A DNA stretch of 64,000 bases from Aquatica leii. Lineage: Eukaryota; Arthropoda; Insecta; Coleoptera; Lampyridae. Of the stretch, positions 1-11,929 are shown in pieces; within the stretch, counting starts at the first letter, position 1; the number at the start of each line of letters is the position of its first letter. A program made the position numbers and the translations under genes. The stretch is from NCBI GenBank assembly GCA_035610365.1, contig CM069432.1, positions 264,179,177-264,243,176 of the forward strand, in the 5' to 3' direction. Below the pieces are notes generated by a model, which had not been told where the DNA came from, searched no databases, and saw only the letters and a list, made by a program, of their open reading frames with translations.

Positions 1-1080
1 CAGGAGTTGTAGAAGTGCTAGCGGTAGTAGGGCGACGGTTTTGATTGGCTGAAGTAGCGTAGATAGTGGTGGAATCGTCTGGGGAAGTGGCAACGGTAAC
101 AAAAAGAAATGGCCTATTGTAACATTCCTCTAGGGTAGCTCTGGAGATGTGCAATTGTTTTTAGGGTTTATGGTACGAAATTAAACAAAATATAAATGGA
201 ATTAAATATATATTACGAACATAACAAATCACCCAAGTTATCCCTATTAAATGATTATCGCATTGTATTGATTTAGAACAATTACATTGTCGCTTGCCGC
301 ACATAAGACATTGCATTATATTTTAAAAAGTTTTTACAATAAAATGTGAACAGTTAGAAATTACAGAGTCTGACCTTATTTTGTTTGTGGACCCTCTTGC
401 AACAACGCACTTTTTACATTAGTCGATTTCGGAGTTTCTGACTTTTTAATTTTTAAACACTTATATCATAACAAATTTTTCTTTAAGGTTTACCGTCTCG
501 ACCAATCGCGAGTTATCGACTGCCTTTAACAAATCAAAAATTGCTTCCACGATAATTGTAAATTTTGCGTTATTGCATTCTTAGGGTGTTGACCGTCGTT
601 ATTGACGACCTTTATTCTGTTAATATAATCAATTTTTCAACGGATGTGTTTCCTATGAAAATTGTAAAATGCAGTTTCTATTGATGACTGCGAATTACGT
701 AAACAACAGGAAATTTAATATTGAATTTCACATCTTATTGGAAATTAATTCTTACAATGAATTTGAATTTTTAAATTAAAATCGAAATTTATTTTGATTT
801 TTCTCCGGTGCTTTTTACACTATGATGAAAGTGATAAAAAATTAAAACAAAACGTAATGTCACGTAAGTTTGGACGAGGTTTTTCACATCGTGAATGCAA
901 CCGTAAGCAAAGATAATAATGCATAAACAACTCTTCATGCAGCCACCATAAATAACTTTGCTTAAAATATTAAATTACTGGCATCTCAAAAAGCAAATAA
1001 CAATTGTCGTAAACATAAATCATATTGCAATCTAAATTTTATTAATACAAAGAAAATGGTTCGTAAGGTCAATGGTGATA
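1..1080. other. No recognisable gene
   Basis: AT-rich sequence. The first ~120 bases are GC-richer and read on the minus strand as a short Ser/Thr/Pro-rich open stretch. It could be the C-terminal end of the gypsy polyprotein that lies just to the right, but I see no motif that proves it. Confidence 0.4.
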
Positions 1081-1124
1081 TAAGGGATGGATCCTAGGTT
1101 TTAAATAACGAGGGTATTTTGGGT

Positions 1125-2500
1125 TAGATATTGTAAGAGCTCTGTCATACTTCTTTGAAAACTCTATGAATTTATGAAGTTAAACGGTGGACCGTTATCA
1201 GAAAATATTTGCTGGGGAACCTCATTTATCGCAAAAATATTCTTCAGAGAGGATATTACGGCTTAATTGGTTTTATTAGATAATTTGTTGATAACACCAA
1301 ATTTGCTATAATATTTAACTATGACAATAAAGTAAATCTGTCGTAGGAACATTAAATCAACGCTTACCTTCTGCCAAGGTCAGTCGGAAAGTTGATGAGG
1401 ACTTAAAGAATTCTTAGAATTAGACAACGAATATTTTTGACATATGAAACAATCAACAACAAGTTTTCAAAACCTTTAGAGATTTTGGACCAGAAAATAG
1501 ATTTACGAGCCAAAAAATTACGTCAGGCACTCTTTTGGTGCATACGATGTATCAAGTGTAACTTGCTTTGAAGAGACTCGGAAATAATCAACCTTTTTTG
1601 ATAAAACAGTACATTTTTATGTAAAAAGATGTCGCTTTGAGAATCCAAAAAAGTTAAACAGAAATTGGGTTTAGTCCAACCAAATATAACATAACACTTC
1701 ACTTTCTGAAGTGTAGGATCCTTCTCTATAGTTTTTTCAACTTTTCTGCATTTTCAGAGTCTGTTAAAATTGCAAAATAAACGCTTAAATAGTGATCAAA
1801 TCAATCTGTCAAAATATCATATTTTAAAATTTCTTGGCTTATTGTGTCAGCTACATACATACTTAATTCTTCGAATGCGCCATAGAACTTGGTTGCCAGA
1901 AAAGTTAATTAATCGAGTACGCTATAAGAGTTAATTAACCGAGTATTCCGTAAGAGCTTAAATAACAAGAAATAGCTTGTACCTCGATACCACGTTCACC
2001 ACGTGTAAATGCTAACCTACAATATGTGCTGGACAGAAATATATCTGTGCGGTTTCTCGGACTCGCACCTCCGAAAAATTGTTTTTTGATTTTACTAAAA
2101 GAAAAGCATCTGTAAGCCAGATGTCGATTGATGACAAAATTTCATTCTCTTACCAATCCTTTTGCTTGTAACGCCGACACACACACCGCACCGGACGTGA
2201 CCAAAATTAAAACCGCAAATGTCTTTAGAAGATGAACTACTTTGCGCCATCTGACAGCACAGTTTCTTGAGGTCAGATATTCATACGTTGGTGATGGTGA
2301 AGTTGTCTATCCATCAGACGAAATAATTGCAAATTAAAAATTAACCGTTACAATCTGTTTTAATTTTAATCTTGTGTCCAAATGTGTAATCCTAAAAACG
2401 CTTGCAACCATAATATACAACTGCAAGAAATTCCTTCTTTATGTGATTATATCTTTCTTGAGTAAGTGTAAGTGCTGCAGAAGCATAGAGATCAACATTA
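1125..2500 (-). pseudogene. Ty3/gypsy (K02A2.6-like) pol remnant: RNase H, linker, integrase
   Basis: Read right to left on the minus strand, broken frames give gypsy pol in the normal order. Near 2400-2485 there is RNase H sequence (ASAALTLTQERYNHIKKEF, then LAVVYYGCKRF and DYTFG). Near 1560-1730 there is the linker and zinc-binding region (DPTLQKVK, then DIFLHKNVLFYQKRLI). Near 1150-1370 there is the integrase core, with VDLM holding the first catalytic Asp, YYSKFGVINKLSNKT, and SDNGPPF holding the second. The paired cysteines of the HHCC finger and the final catalytic Glu are not visible. Several stops and frameshifts interrupt it, so it is inactive. The family call rests on motif spacing and on the phrases typical of K02A2.6-type integrases. 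Confidence 0.75.
1903..1960. repeat. 26-bp tandem duplication
   Basis: Two adjacent copies of a 26-base unit beginning AGTTAATTAA and ending TAAG lie inside the gypsy remnant. They differ at a few positions and look like a local duplication. Confidence 0.6.
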
Positions 2501-2569
2501 ACAATGGCTAATAAGGCTCAAAAACTTATGTAACTTAAATAATTCTGACAGTACGAGGCCCTTTGCAAA

Positions 2570-3370
2570 ATTAGAAATAAATCAACCTATTTAATACAAA
2601 ATAGAATCCGACGATAAAAACCTGGGGTTGCCGTTAATTGGACAACTCAAGACTACACGTTTTGAGTAGGGGAAAGAGAACATTGTAGAAATAGGTCATA
2701 TTTAGGACCTTTATAATATAAACAGTCCTTATTAAGTACTACTCTACAAGAAAGTGAAGCAGCAACAGAACCAGCAGTCAATATAAAACCATTTAATCCA
2801 CAAGAGGATTGTCAAGAAGCAAGTTAAACAACAAGAGTAGTGAATCAAGAAACGTTGTTATGTAAAACAGTTGTGTAATAAATCCGCCAACTGAATTAAA
2901 TTTGTTGTGATACCTAAAACTGGCTTAGTTTAGAATTTAAATGTTTCTTAACTTAATTATTTGTAAAGGGCACGTAATGTATTGAATATAGGTACCGTCA
3001 TTTGAGTTGAAGTTGGACACCCGGGGTGAAGTTGGACTGGAGGTACTTTCTGAACAAATACGTGACGCCTCTGATGTTCGACTTTCAACTAACGTCGCGG
3101 CGTGTACTTCATCAGTGTGAATATAAGTAAGCAAGTATGTTAGATTTAGTGCGGTTGATTTTTTAATCATGTAAACAAAGACTTTTAAAACTACCGTTTT
3201 CGCAACTTGGTTTTTATAATAAATATTATACTGTTAGTCCTAGAATGTCAATTTTTGCTCACAATGTAGGCTATAGTATAAGTAACTAACCTATAAAATT
3301 TAAAAATAATCTGCCACAAGTTGTTGAGTCCAGTGGCGTAATATTAAATAAGCTCCAGGATAACATTGGA
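2570..3370. other. No recognisable gene
   Basis: AT-rich sequence between the gypsy remnant and the Tigger fragment. A 77-codon minus-strand frame at 2937-3170 has no recognisable domain and no supporting signals. Confidence 0.4.
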
Positions 3371-3377
3371 CGCGAAG

Positions 3378-3593
3378 ATGCCGAGAGATTATAAGCAACA
3401 ATTGGGTAGGAAACCCAACTGCAACTATTTAGCTGTTAATATGCCGAAGGCAGTGAAAGATGTATGAAAACAAATTCGTTTTACGGAAGCTGCGGGAGAA
3501 TATTCAGTTTCGAAATCGACTTTATACAGTCACGTTAAAAGAGAAGCAATCTGTGCGGCAATCCCAGAATATGACCCCAACGGCGTAGTATAA
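3378..3593 (+). pseudogene. pogo/Tigger-type transposase N-terminal fragment
   Basis: An ATG opens a frame beginning MPRDYKQQLGRK, followed by FTEAAGEYSVSKSTLYSHVKR. This is the pattern of the N-terminal Psq-type helix-turn-helix of pogo/Tigger DDE transposases, where MPR(N/D)Y is followed by a helix-turn-helix ending in a STLY-like recognition helix. One in-frame TGA lies near 3465 and the frame ends at 3591-3593. The catalytic part is absent, so this is a relic. A fragment resembling the C-terminus of the same superfamily lies far away at 58370-58673 and is not contiguous with it. Confidence 0.6.
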
Positions 3594-3597
3594 AGGC

Positions 3598-3909
3598 TTG
3601 TCAGGATCCTATACCTTCAGTTTCAGTTTTTCTGAAGAAGACAGCGACATGGGTGTCGAAACGGCAAACATTGTAAATTTTTTAAAATTTGTAAGCTGTC
3701 TAAGTTTTATTAATTTCGTGAAAAGTTTAAATATGGAACGCGGTGCAAAACCCAAAAGTATTTATTTGCTAAAAAATCATGGCCGCGAAAACCTTGAAAA
3801 TAATATTATCCGACTCTACGGGGAGGAGATTTCTAAAATCTTACGGAAATTAGAGACACTCAGGATCAAACGCCAACGTCTGCTTGCTCAATTAGCCTTT
3901 TTGAGCTGA
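3598..3909 (+). pseudogene. Possible Penelope-like element N-terminal fragment
   Basis: A 103-codon open frame starts with TTG, not ATG, so it is a fragment. Its C-terminal part (KLETLRIKRQRLLAQLAFLS, then YRDQDIFPSFL after one stop) resembles the segment before the RT of the Penelope element at 30.1 kb (KLVKLLCNLTFLSRCRDHNIIPAFL). The stretch around 3766-3815 recurs at 55240-55300, beside a GIY-YIG fragment, which supports a second Penelope family. The similarity is short, so the call is tentative. Confidence 0.35.
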
Positions 3910-3984
3910 TATAGAGACCAGGACATTTTTCCAAGTTTTCTGAGCTGCTTTCCGAGTTTTCTGGTTTATGAGTTGCTACCATCA

Positions 3985-4480
3985 ATTGCTACGTTGAGTC
4001 GAAGTGAAACGCTACGCATTCGCTATCTCAAATGATTGTATGCTTTGTAAACAAAATTTATTTGTGTTGACGCCGTTTGTACGTTTTGTGTTAGATTTAT
4101 TAATACGTTTTAGGTAACACACGTACGGAATTAACTAATCCCCAACCGGATAAAACCTAACTGTGAGTATTACAATTTATAATTTTACAATTAGTACTTC
4201 GTTGGTCATGTCGATTGTTGACCGTACGTACATGTTAGGTTAACACAATTAATAATAAGATCAATTTGTGCGTCACAAAGTCGTATGCTGAGCGCGTTGA
4301 GTTTACAAGGCTTCAATGGTATTGTTATTACTTCTGTCGTGTTTTTTGTTCTTTTCCAGCTAGGGGTAGAGTTAAACTATATCTCCCTTATTTAATATTT
4401 CATCGTTTTGGCACCTTTTTAGATTTAATTTATAATTTAGCATCATAAGGCCTGCGACTCCCTCTCCGCGACAACTGTGT
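3985..4480 (+). repeat. Rpt-1 repeat, partial copy
   Basis: About 490 bases match 6309-7060 and, in reverse complement, 15720-16430. Shared landmarks are GCTATCTCAAATGATTG, CCGTTTTGTGTTAGATTTA, TTACTTCTGTCGTGTT and the GC-rich end CCTGCGA-CCCTCTCCG. This copy lacks the ~370-base internal stretch present at 6.55-6.92 kb. It is non-coding, and a MITE or SINE-like family is likely. Confidence 0.75.
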
Positions 4481-4489
4481 TAGCCGTTT

Positions 4490-5935
4490 GCTTATTTTCT
4501 TTTTTTTTTTTTGATTACACGAAAACCAGTGTAACAAAATAAATATAACTTTTGGAAGCGAGTTTCTATTACTGCTTATAATTCGGTATTATTTGTTTTC
4601 TTTCAAATTTATTTAACTGCTTGACTGATCTGGTCTAAACGCGATCTAAGTCTTTGATAGTAGGCGTAGAAAGTCAGCACTTACACACTTTGATCTCATC
4701 TTTTACTGTGTATTATTAATGAAGATAAAGCTACATTTAACAATTGGCCCTAATAAAAAAGTAAAAAATTCACATATACCAAAATATTGACCAAATGTTA
4801 TTTAAAAAACATCTATAAAAAGTTATTACAAAAATAAATAGACACGTTTAACGTTAGACGTCATTTGAATACATAATTTTGGCAAAACTACTATAACCTT
4901 CAAATCAAAATCTAAGTTTTCATTTGTGTAACATTTACAAGCATTTAAACCTAGATTATCTGAAATTGGCACACATTCTAATTATTATTTACTCTATTGT
5001 GCGGTTTTCAAACCTTCAAGCAAAACAATGCAACAAGCAAGTTGTGCTTGATGCTAATTGCAAATTCTCAACGGGAGCTTAAATGATGTTTATAATACAC
5101 TTAATAACCTAATAACTAAATGTACTTAGTTTATTAGCACGTTCTCGCATGTATTCACAAACAATATTTCAAAGACGTGCACTAATATTAACAAAATTTA
5201 GGCAACCAAATGATTGCTCAAATACAAATTTATTCAAACATAACTTGTAACAATAATTATTCGTTAAGTGGCAGATTTTATTTGTAAAATTGTACAAATA
5301 AAGAAAATTATTAAGCGATAGTGCGCTCAATTGAGAGAATTAACAAATTTTTCTAATCTCTCCTGGCTCATTATAGACCTTAAGTAAGATTTGACGAGTT
5401 TTAATTTAAAAACATTCCGTTCCCACGATGCCACGACACAGATATAGGCCTTGTTAAATGATGCTGGATAATGAGAGATAAATAAGAAAGAGATTCAGTA
5501 AAATCACACTCAACTATGAACTGGAGAATTTTCTATCCCGTTCACGCCATCGCCTCTTCTGTGCTTGTATTTGTAACACACTAATTGCAAAAGAGTAGAA
5601 ACAAAAGAAAATTAGTTTATCGACTTACCTGTATTTGCTTAGAATTGGATATTACTTTATGTTGAGATGGTAGTACCCAAAGTAGATTTATGAATCGCTG
5701 CCCATGCGCCACCTTTCTTTGCGAGTAGCAAAAAGAAAGTTTGAAACAAAGGAAAGAAACTCAAAACTCGAAATACAACCGTGCGTTAACAATAAAACAA
5801 CACTACGCTATGGCGAAATTATTACTACGATTTATTTTGACTAGTGGTGCATCACAGCAAGAATCAAGAACCAAGAGAAATAGCGTATCACCGCGAATTC
5901 CAAACCTAGATATATATACGTAATTCGTTTGTTAT
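4490..5935. other. No recognisable gene
   Basis: AT-rich sequence with poly-T at 4498-4512. Short open frames only, with no domain, RNA gene or promoter arrangement that I can support. Confidence 0.4.
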
Positions 5936-5939
5936 GTTA

Positions 5940-7065
5940 AAAAGTTGGTAGATCAATTTTCAAGTATAAAATTTGTCCCTCGACACCCCACTCTTTCGTC
6001 GGCGGTGTATAACAGCGTATTTTATTCACTTCCTGTGAGATCTGGTGCAATACATGCGAGCTCCGTATTTTTACGCCCAACGAGGTTTTCACTATTTAAT
6101 GGAAGCTTTAAATTTCTTTTTATTGGGGGTTTAATTTGATTCTGTCCCGATTGTCTATAGCGGATTTCCATATCCACCACACATCACCGTTATCAGTCAA
6201 GATAACGAACCAGGTGGCATATTTGGGGAAATTTCCATGACGTCACGTTATTACAACGTAACTATTTCAAGGCGTTGGAAACCTTCAGGATTGTACTTCT
6301 TTTGAGAGAAGCTGCGTATTTGCTATCTCAAATGATTGGATGCTTAGTAAAAGAAATTTATTTGTGTTAACGCTGTATGTCCGTTTTGTGTTAGATTTAA
6401 TATTACGTTTTAGGTAACACAAGTACGAAATTAGCTAATCTCCTACTGGATAAAATCTAACTGTACGTATTACAATTTTAAATTTTAGATATAAGATCAT
6501 TATGTGCTTCACAAAGCCGTATGCAGTGCACGTTGAGACTTGGAGGCTTAATTTGTTTTTGTTATATACTTTTGCGATTTTAAATTTGCGAATGTAAGGT
6601 CATTCCTTTTTGCGAAGTAATAACATTCTGCTGAACTTTCATTGTTTATATTATTTTTTTTTTTTTTATTTAATAATTAAATAATAAACAATGAAAGTTC
6701 AGCAGAATGTTATTACTTCGCATCAAGCAACATTGTTTAATTCATTCCTTTTTAATATGTAAAAGTTTGAACCGATAAGGTCAGTTTATTGTACGGCGTG
6801 TTGCCTAGTATAGGGCGCAACTTATATTTGATTCGACCCATGTATGAACGTTTGGATAATTTTTACTTATGTACCTTCTTTGTCCTGTTTGGAATTATTG
6901 TCTGTAATAAAATAAAGACATATTCTGTGTTATTACTTCTGTCGTGTTATTTGTTCTTTTCCAGCTACGGGTAGAGTTATACGATATTACCCTAATTTAA
7001 TCTTTCATCATCTTGGCGTCTTTTTTTAGATTTAAGTTATAGTTTAGCATTTTCTCGTAACACGT
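5940..7065 (+). repeat. Rpt-1 repeat, long copy with internal insertion
   Basis: The left half (about 5940-6260) matches 16440-16860 in reverse complement, and the right half (6309-7060) matches 3985-4480. The order of the halves is the reverse complement of the copy at 15.7-16.9 kb, so the full unit is about 1.1 kb. A ~370-base segment (6545-6925) including a perfect hairpin is inserted relative to the 3985 copy. Confidence 0.7.
6612..6721. repeat. Perfect 38-bp inverted repeat (hairpin)
   Basis: Bases 6612-6649 are the exact reverse complement of 6684-6721, separated by a 34-base loop that is mostly T then A/T. The arms begin GCGAAGTAATAAC. A TTCATTCCTTTT-like phrase flanks both sides in direct orientation. 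No mismatch was found across 38 bp, so the structure is recent or maintained. Confidence 0.9.
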
Positions 7066-7069
7066 TCGT

Positions 7070-8270
7070 AGTCGACACACAAATAATAATAATAAAATAA
7101 GTTAAAACAAGTAAATTGCACAACAAGTTCCAAGTAATTTAAACGCGTTGACATTTTTTTCTTATAGTAGTTCCCACTGGGGTGGGTGGCGTCATCCACA
7201 CAAGCAGTGTATGAAACTGGGTTTAATAACCATGCTACTAACAAAACGTACTACAACTACTTTCAAATCTTATTACAGAACTGAACGTGACTTAATAATC
7301 GTATATCAAGTTACAAAAACAGAGAGTGATATTTATCAAAATTTTGTTATCAGGCGCGCGCTAAATTAATAGCAAAACGATTGACATTTAAACGGTTCAT
7401 GCACCGTGTAGTAAAACAATTATTTATAAGCGAAAACTTTGAAACGCTATTGGTTTTCGTCTTTGCACTGACCACCGTATTTTGTCGATTGCACTCGCAT
7501 GAACGAGGTATAAATAATACAACATAAATACTTTGCATTACAGGTGAAAAACAGGATAGTATACTCGAGGTAGAAATCCCATCCTGGTTCACGACAAAAA
7601 TACCCAAATTGGTAGCATCAGTAGGACAGTCCGTAACCTTTTACGTGATAAGTCAGAAGCTAAAATTGTAAAATGTGTAGCTCGCAGCCACCTGTGGATC
7701 AAAATGTATGATAAACCTTAAGTAGATATCCGTTTCAAATAATAATCGACCCAGAGCAGACTTCTCAGTGATTTATAATCTTTGCATCGAAAGGGATTTC
7801 CTCTAAAACGTTTTACATACAGCAGATGTTTGTGGAAGAAAATCACACATTTACGTTCGGCTATATCTGTATCTATTGCCTGTTCTGGTCCTTACCGCGA
7901 AAATATTTATTAGCCAGTCGAAATTTTGAACTTTGACGCGACAGATTCTGAGGTACTGGGCACTGCATCAATTAAATATCTAGATAGGGACCCTGCAAGT
8001 TTTTTTGTCTTATATTTTTTCGCTTTTTTTACTTATCTCTTATGAGCACTACCTGCAGAAGCTCTCTTCACTAAAATTTAATAAATGATTTAGTAGATTC
8101 TACATTCTACAGCTGATCACAAGTGAGGTTACACCACTCCTTATAGTGCCACGTCATACGGGGTCAATTTACCCATACCGCCAGAACTGATCAATTTGGC
8201 GATTTGGCAATTTGGTCCCATATACATCTAATTATTTAATTGTATTATCAAATCCGCGTCGCTTAGGCTC
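7070..8270. other. No confident gene
   Basis: AT-rich DNA. A possible spliced frame at 7354-7671 is listed separately. Nothing else is recognisable. Confidence 0.35.
7354..7671 (+). CDS. Possible two-exon coding fragment, unknown
   Basis: An acceptor-like TTGTTATCAG (to 7353) precedes a 154-base open segment ending CGAG at a GTATAA donor (7508). A 36-base AT-rich intron ends TTACAG (7543), and the frame then continues for about 42 codons to TAA at 7669-7671. Reading phase is kept across the junction, with LHSHER joining GEKQDSILEVEIPSWF. No start codon or domain is recognised and the intron is very short. It may be a pseudo-exon, a transposon fragment or a chance frame. Confidence 0.2.
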
Positions 8271-8276
8271 TTCCCT

Positions 8277-9438
8277 TACCCAAACAGCAATGTAAGCTTG
8301 TATCAAGATTGCAGCAAACTTGTCGTGACAACTTTAAAACTTGCAGCAATATTGTCGTGACAAGTTTGGAAACTTGCAGCAAGTTTGCTACAAGTTGGCT
8401 AAGGAAGCAATAACAAGCTTGTGACAACCTTGTCGCGAAAAACTTGCAGCAATATTGTCATGACAAGTTTGGAGACTTGCAGCAAGTTTGCTGCAAGTTT
8501 CGACAAACTTGCAGCAAGTTTCGACAAACTTGCAGCAATATTGTTAAGTCTTGCCATGACAAGATTTGAATTTGCAGAAATGTTACAGTCCCCTGTCATC
8601 GCAAAATTTAAAATTTGTAAAAATGCTATTGAAACATGTAATCGCAAGACTTACTTACTTACAGACATATTAAAGTTACTTGTCATGGAAATTCGTCAAA
8701 CTTTCAGTAATATCGCTGTACTTTGAAGTAAGGTACAAAGAAAAACAAAAAATTATTTTGCTTACTGATATTGTAATTAAATAAAGACTTGTTTCTACAA
8801 ACTAAGTTACAACTTCATTAGGTATTGCCTATTTATTTTAATTCTGTTTTTTTTCCACTTGTTCTATTCATCGCTAGGTTTGTTGACCTGAAACATAAAA
8901 TTAAGAATAACCTTAATTGCTCGTTTGATGGTAATGTTAAATAAGCTAAACGCATGCAAAACTTTAATAATTTAAAATCATATTATTACACAATACACAG
9001 TATACATCAATGGTCTCAAACTTGGTTACTAGTGTTTGCAAAATAATTTAAAATTTTTAATCGAATAAGTATACAAACCTAAGATGCAAACCAATAAGTG
9101 CACTAAAATGCAATAATACTCACCTAAAAAGTCTACGATGAGTAAACACAGAACTAAATAATAATTGTGTTAGAATACAAACACCATGTAAATGACAGAC
9201 ATGACTTTCATTAACATAAAAATGGCGAGACATGCGCCGGTATTTATGCGTTTACGCCGGCGTACTGTAAATTTGAAAAAGAAAGTTTTCTGCAAGCTTG
9301 CAGCAAGCTACTCAAATTTCTCAAGCGTGTGTCGTCAAAGTTGCCAATATTACCAACATTGCAGCAAGATTCGTAAACTTGACAAGGAAAAAGCAAGCTG
9401 AAATCAAACTTGCTGCAAGTTTATATGCTATCTGGGTA
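8277..9438. mobile_element. Putative non-autonomous element with inverted termini
   Basis: The left end TACCCAAACAGC and the right end GCTATCTGGGTA are inverted repeats (10 of 12 positions). Both ends continue into arrays of the same words, ACTTGCAGCAA and its reverse complement (8309-8545 on the left, 9290-9420 on the right). No transposase frame is present. LINE-A copy A1 begins directly at the right boundary. No clear target duplication was found. Confidence 0.5.
8309..8545. repeat. Self-complementary subterminal repeat array (ACTTGCAGCAA words)
   Basis: At least seven copies of (A)ACTTGCAGCAA occur in direct and inverted orientation, with spacers such as TATTGTCGTGACAAGTTTGG. The word AACTTGCAGCAAGTT is itself palindromic, so the whole tract can fold on itself. 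Open frames on both strands here are by-products of the repeat. Confidence 0.75.
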
Positions 9439-9439
9439 A

Positions 9440-11450
9440 TCTCTCTAATTCTTCTCTCTCTCTCTTCTCAAACAGCAGCCTTCTTTTTTATGTCCACCCC
9501 TAACAACCTTTCCCTCACACTCCACACGTGTCCTATTAACCTATTTTCTTTACTTAGTCTTTCTTATTATCCTGCTTTATTGTGTAACTCAGGTATGTAA
9601 ATTCCTTCATTTGCTTCACTTCCCCCTCCCTAAATTTATACTCTCTTTTCTTATTTCCTTTTATAAATACCATTATTTTTGTTTTTTCTGTATTTATTTC
9701 AAACTCGTTTTTTTTCATGTATTTTTCCAGTGTTTTCATAATCTCCTTCAGTTCCTTTTCCTATTTAGCCACCAACACTATGTCATCCGCATACGCTAAC
9801 GACTACACCTTTACTACTATCCTTCCTACCTGTTGTCCTCTCATTTTCTTCTCCAAATCCCCCGTATATACTACAAACAGGCTTAACCTTAGTGGGTATC
9901 TGCATGTAATGAATTACTTATGTGTTCCTCACCTTTTTTTTCTCTTCTCTTTCTTTTCTTCTCTTCCATTGTCAATTCCAGTGGTTGGTGGTTTGACTCC
10001 ACCCTTTCTACCACCTTAAATGTCTTCACCTTTTCTCCAGCCTCTTTATTTGTCATTACAAAATCTATTATTGATTCTCCTCTTCCTCTTCCTCCTATGA
10101 CCTATACTCCTTTATTCCTTTTTCTTCTCTGTTTCCATTCATTATTTCCAACCCCCTTTTGTTCCACATTTTTGACATTTTCTCCCTCTTCATCTAGCAC
10201 TTTGTCCTTTGGTTGTCTCTTTTCCGTCAATTTTCTTTTATGTATTTCCGTCTCTTTCCTTTCTTGTGTTCCCCCCTCTTCCCATATTTTTGCGTTAAAG
10301 TCCTCTCCTACTATTATCAAACCCTCATCCCTCTCTTCTATCATTTCTTTTATGTTGTCTCTTGTCTCTCTCCTTCTGCTCCTATAAACCGTCACTATTT
10401 TTATTCTTGTTTTTTCCCACTGTATGTTCCTTTCTACAATTCCTCTTCTCTGTTGCAGTTTCTCTTTCTCTTCCTGACAACCATTTTTTTCTTATTCCCG
10501 TTATTATACCCCCCTTTGCTTTTCTTTTACACTTCTCTCTTTCTGCATGTTGCACCACCCACTCAAATTCTTCAGTAACTCTTACCCTTCCTTACTTTCT
10601 TTTAATCCTGTTTCTTGGTCTTTTCCCTTTCCATTACACATTATTCCTTTTCTTTTCCATTTTGTCATCATTCTTTCCTTTTTCGCCCCCTCCTTTCTCT
10701 TTTTTCCACTGCTCTGTTTATTATTTATTTTTGTACTCTCCTTTCTTCCGCCTTCACTTTGCTTTTTTACTCCCGTGTTTCCATTTCCGCCACCACCATC
10801 TCATTTTCGTTCTCTCTATTTAACACTCTCACTTTTTTAACTTCTACTTTTACGTTTAATTTTTCTTCCAGCATCAACACTAATTCTTTTTTGGTTCTTT
10901 ACTTCTCCACCTCTTTATTATAATATTATTCTTCCTTTTCCATCTCTCCTCATCTTCCACTTTTTCTTCTACTTCTTTTCCTTTCTCCCATCTTCTTTTG
11001 TTACTTTAATTTCTTGCCTTATTCCTTGCACATTTTTTCCATCTGTTTCATTATCTCTTTCATTAATTTTTTTAGTTCCTCCATTTCTTTCTGTTTTTCT
11101 CTTTCCTCTTACTATTATTGAGCTGTTTCCTTCGTTTTTCTTCGTTATCTTTTTAATGTCCGGTGATCTTATTGTTTTCTTACCGTCTCCAAATATTTGT
11201 TGTCTGTCCTTTTCCTTTTTCTCTCTTTCTCTTTTATTCGTTCTTTTTTCTTTTTTATTTTTTTGTACTTCCTATTCTTTCTTTTATTCTTTCCAAAAGT
11301 TTCCATATTACTAAAACATCTGTATTTTTTAACGCTAGTTCCAGATATACACTTCACGAACTCCCTTTTATCCTTGTATTTCACTCTTTCTTTGAAGTTC
11401 ATCTCTAATTGCGCCTTCAATACCTCAGCAAATACTAATTGTTTTTAGTA
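9440..11450 (-). pseudogene. LINE-A copy A1 (ORF1, endonuclease, RT fragment)
   Basis: Minus-strand non-LTR retrotransposon remnant. From right to left there are ORF1-like lysine/arginine-rich sequence (11169-11420), the EEP-type endonuclease with GEDFNAKI (10102-10395), and RT palm sequence with LAYADDIVLV (around 9770-9800) followed by NTEKTKIMVF and YLSYTIKQDN (9554-9739). The join near 9905 skips the first half of the RT, so there is an internal deletion. The T-rich plus strand creates many spurious frames. The family is shared with copies at 33.6, 38.4/49.5, 55.4 and 58.7 kb. Confidence 0.75.
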
Positions 11451-11929
11451 CCTACCGATACTTGTTCACTATTTAACTCGTTTACCACGTGTGACTTGAG
11501 ACTAAGATTTCCTTTCTATTATTTCAAGCGCTTATCGCGTAATCTTTAGTAACGCATTTTATATTTTGTACAACATTTCTTTGTCCTTTTTAAGTTTTCC
11601 TTTACTTTTGCTAATTCCCTATTAGTTTTAGATCTGTTTCGCAGAATCCTGTTTACCGATTAAAATGTCGTTTTGGTTTCTTATTAGGTGGTCTGATGAT
11701 GGATTTGACAGAGAGGTATAATTCTCTAAAAATGTGACAACACTTTTATTGTATTTTAACTTGTCTCTGTATTTTGCAGATGCTTCTTTCCAGCGACGTC
11801 TTATGACTTTAGCATTTCAACTGAATACTTTAATTTTTCCTTTTTTCTTTTACGTTTTTTTACAATCAATGAGCAATCAACAACAATCATAGAGAACAAC
11901 ACACTCAATCCAATCAATCTAGAGAAGCT

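Noticed and set aside
8399..8726. Opposed frames of 82 and 101 codons
   Set aside because: They are produced by the ACTTGCAGCAA palindromic array, and the repeated peptide phrases mirror the DNA repeat.
9920..10923. Series of long plus-strand frames rich in Phe, Ser and Leu
   Set aside because: They are antisense to LINE-A copy A1, whose coding strand is A/G-rich. The same effect explains plus-strand frames at 34.1-34.9 and 50.1-51.0 kb and minus-strand frames at 55.6-58.2 kb.
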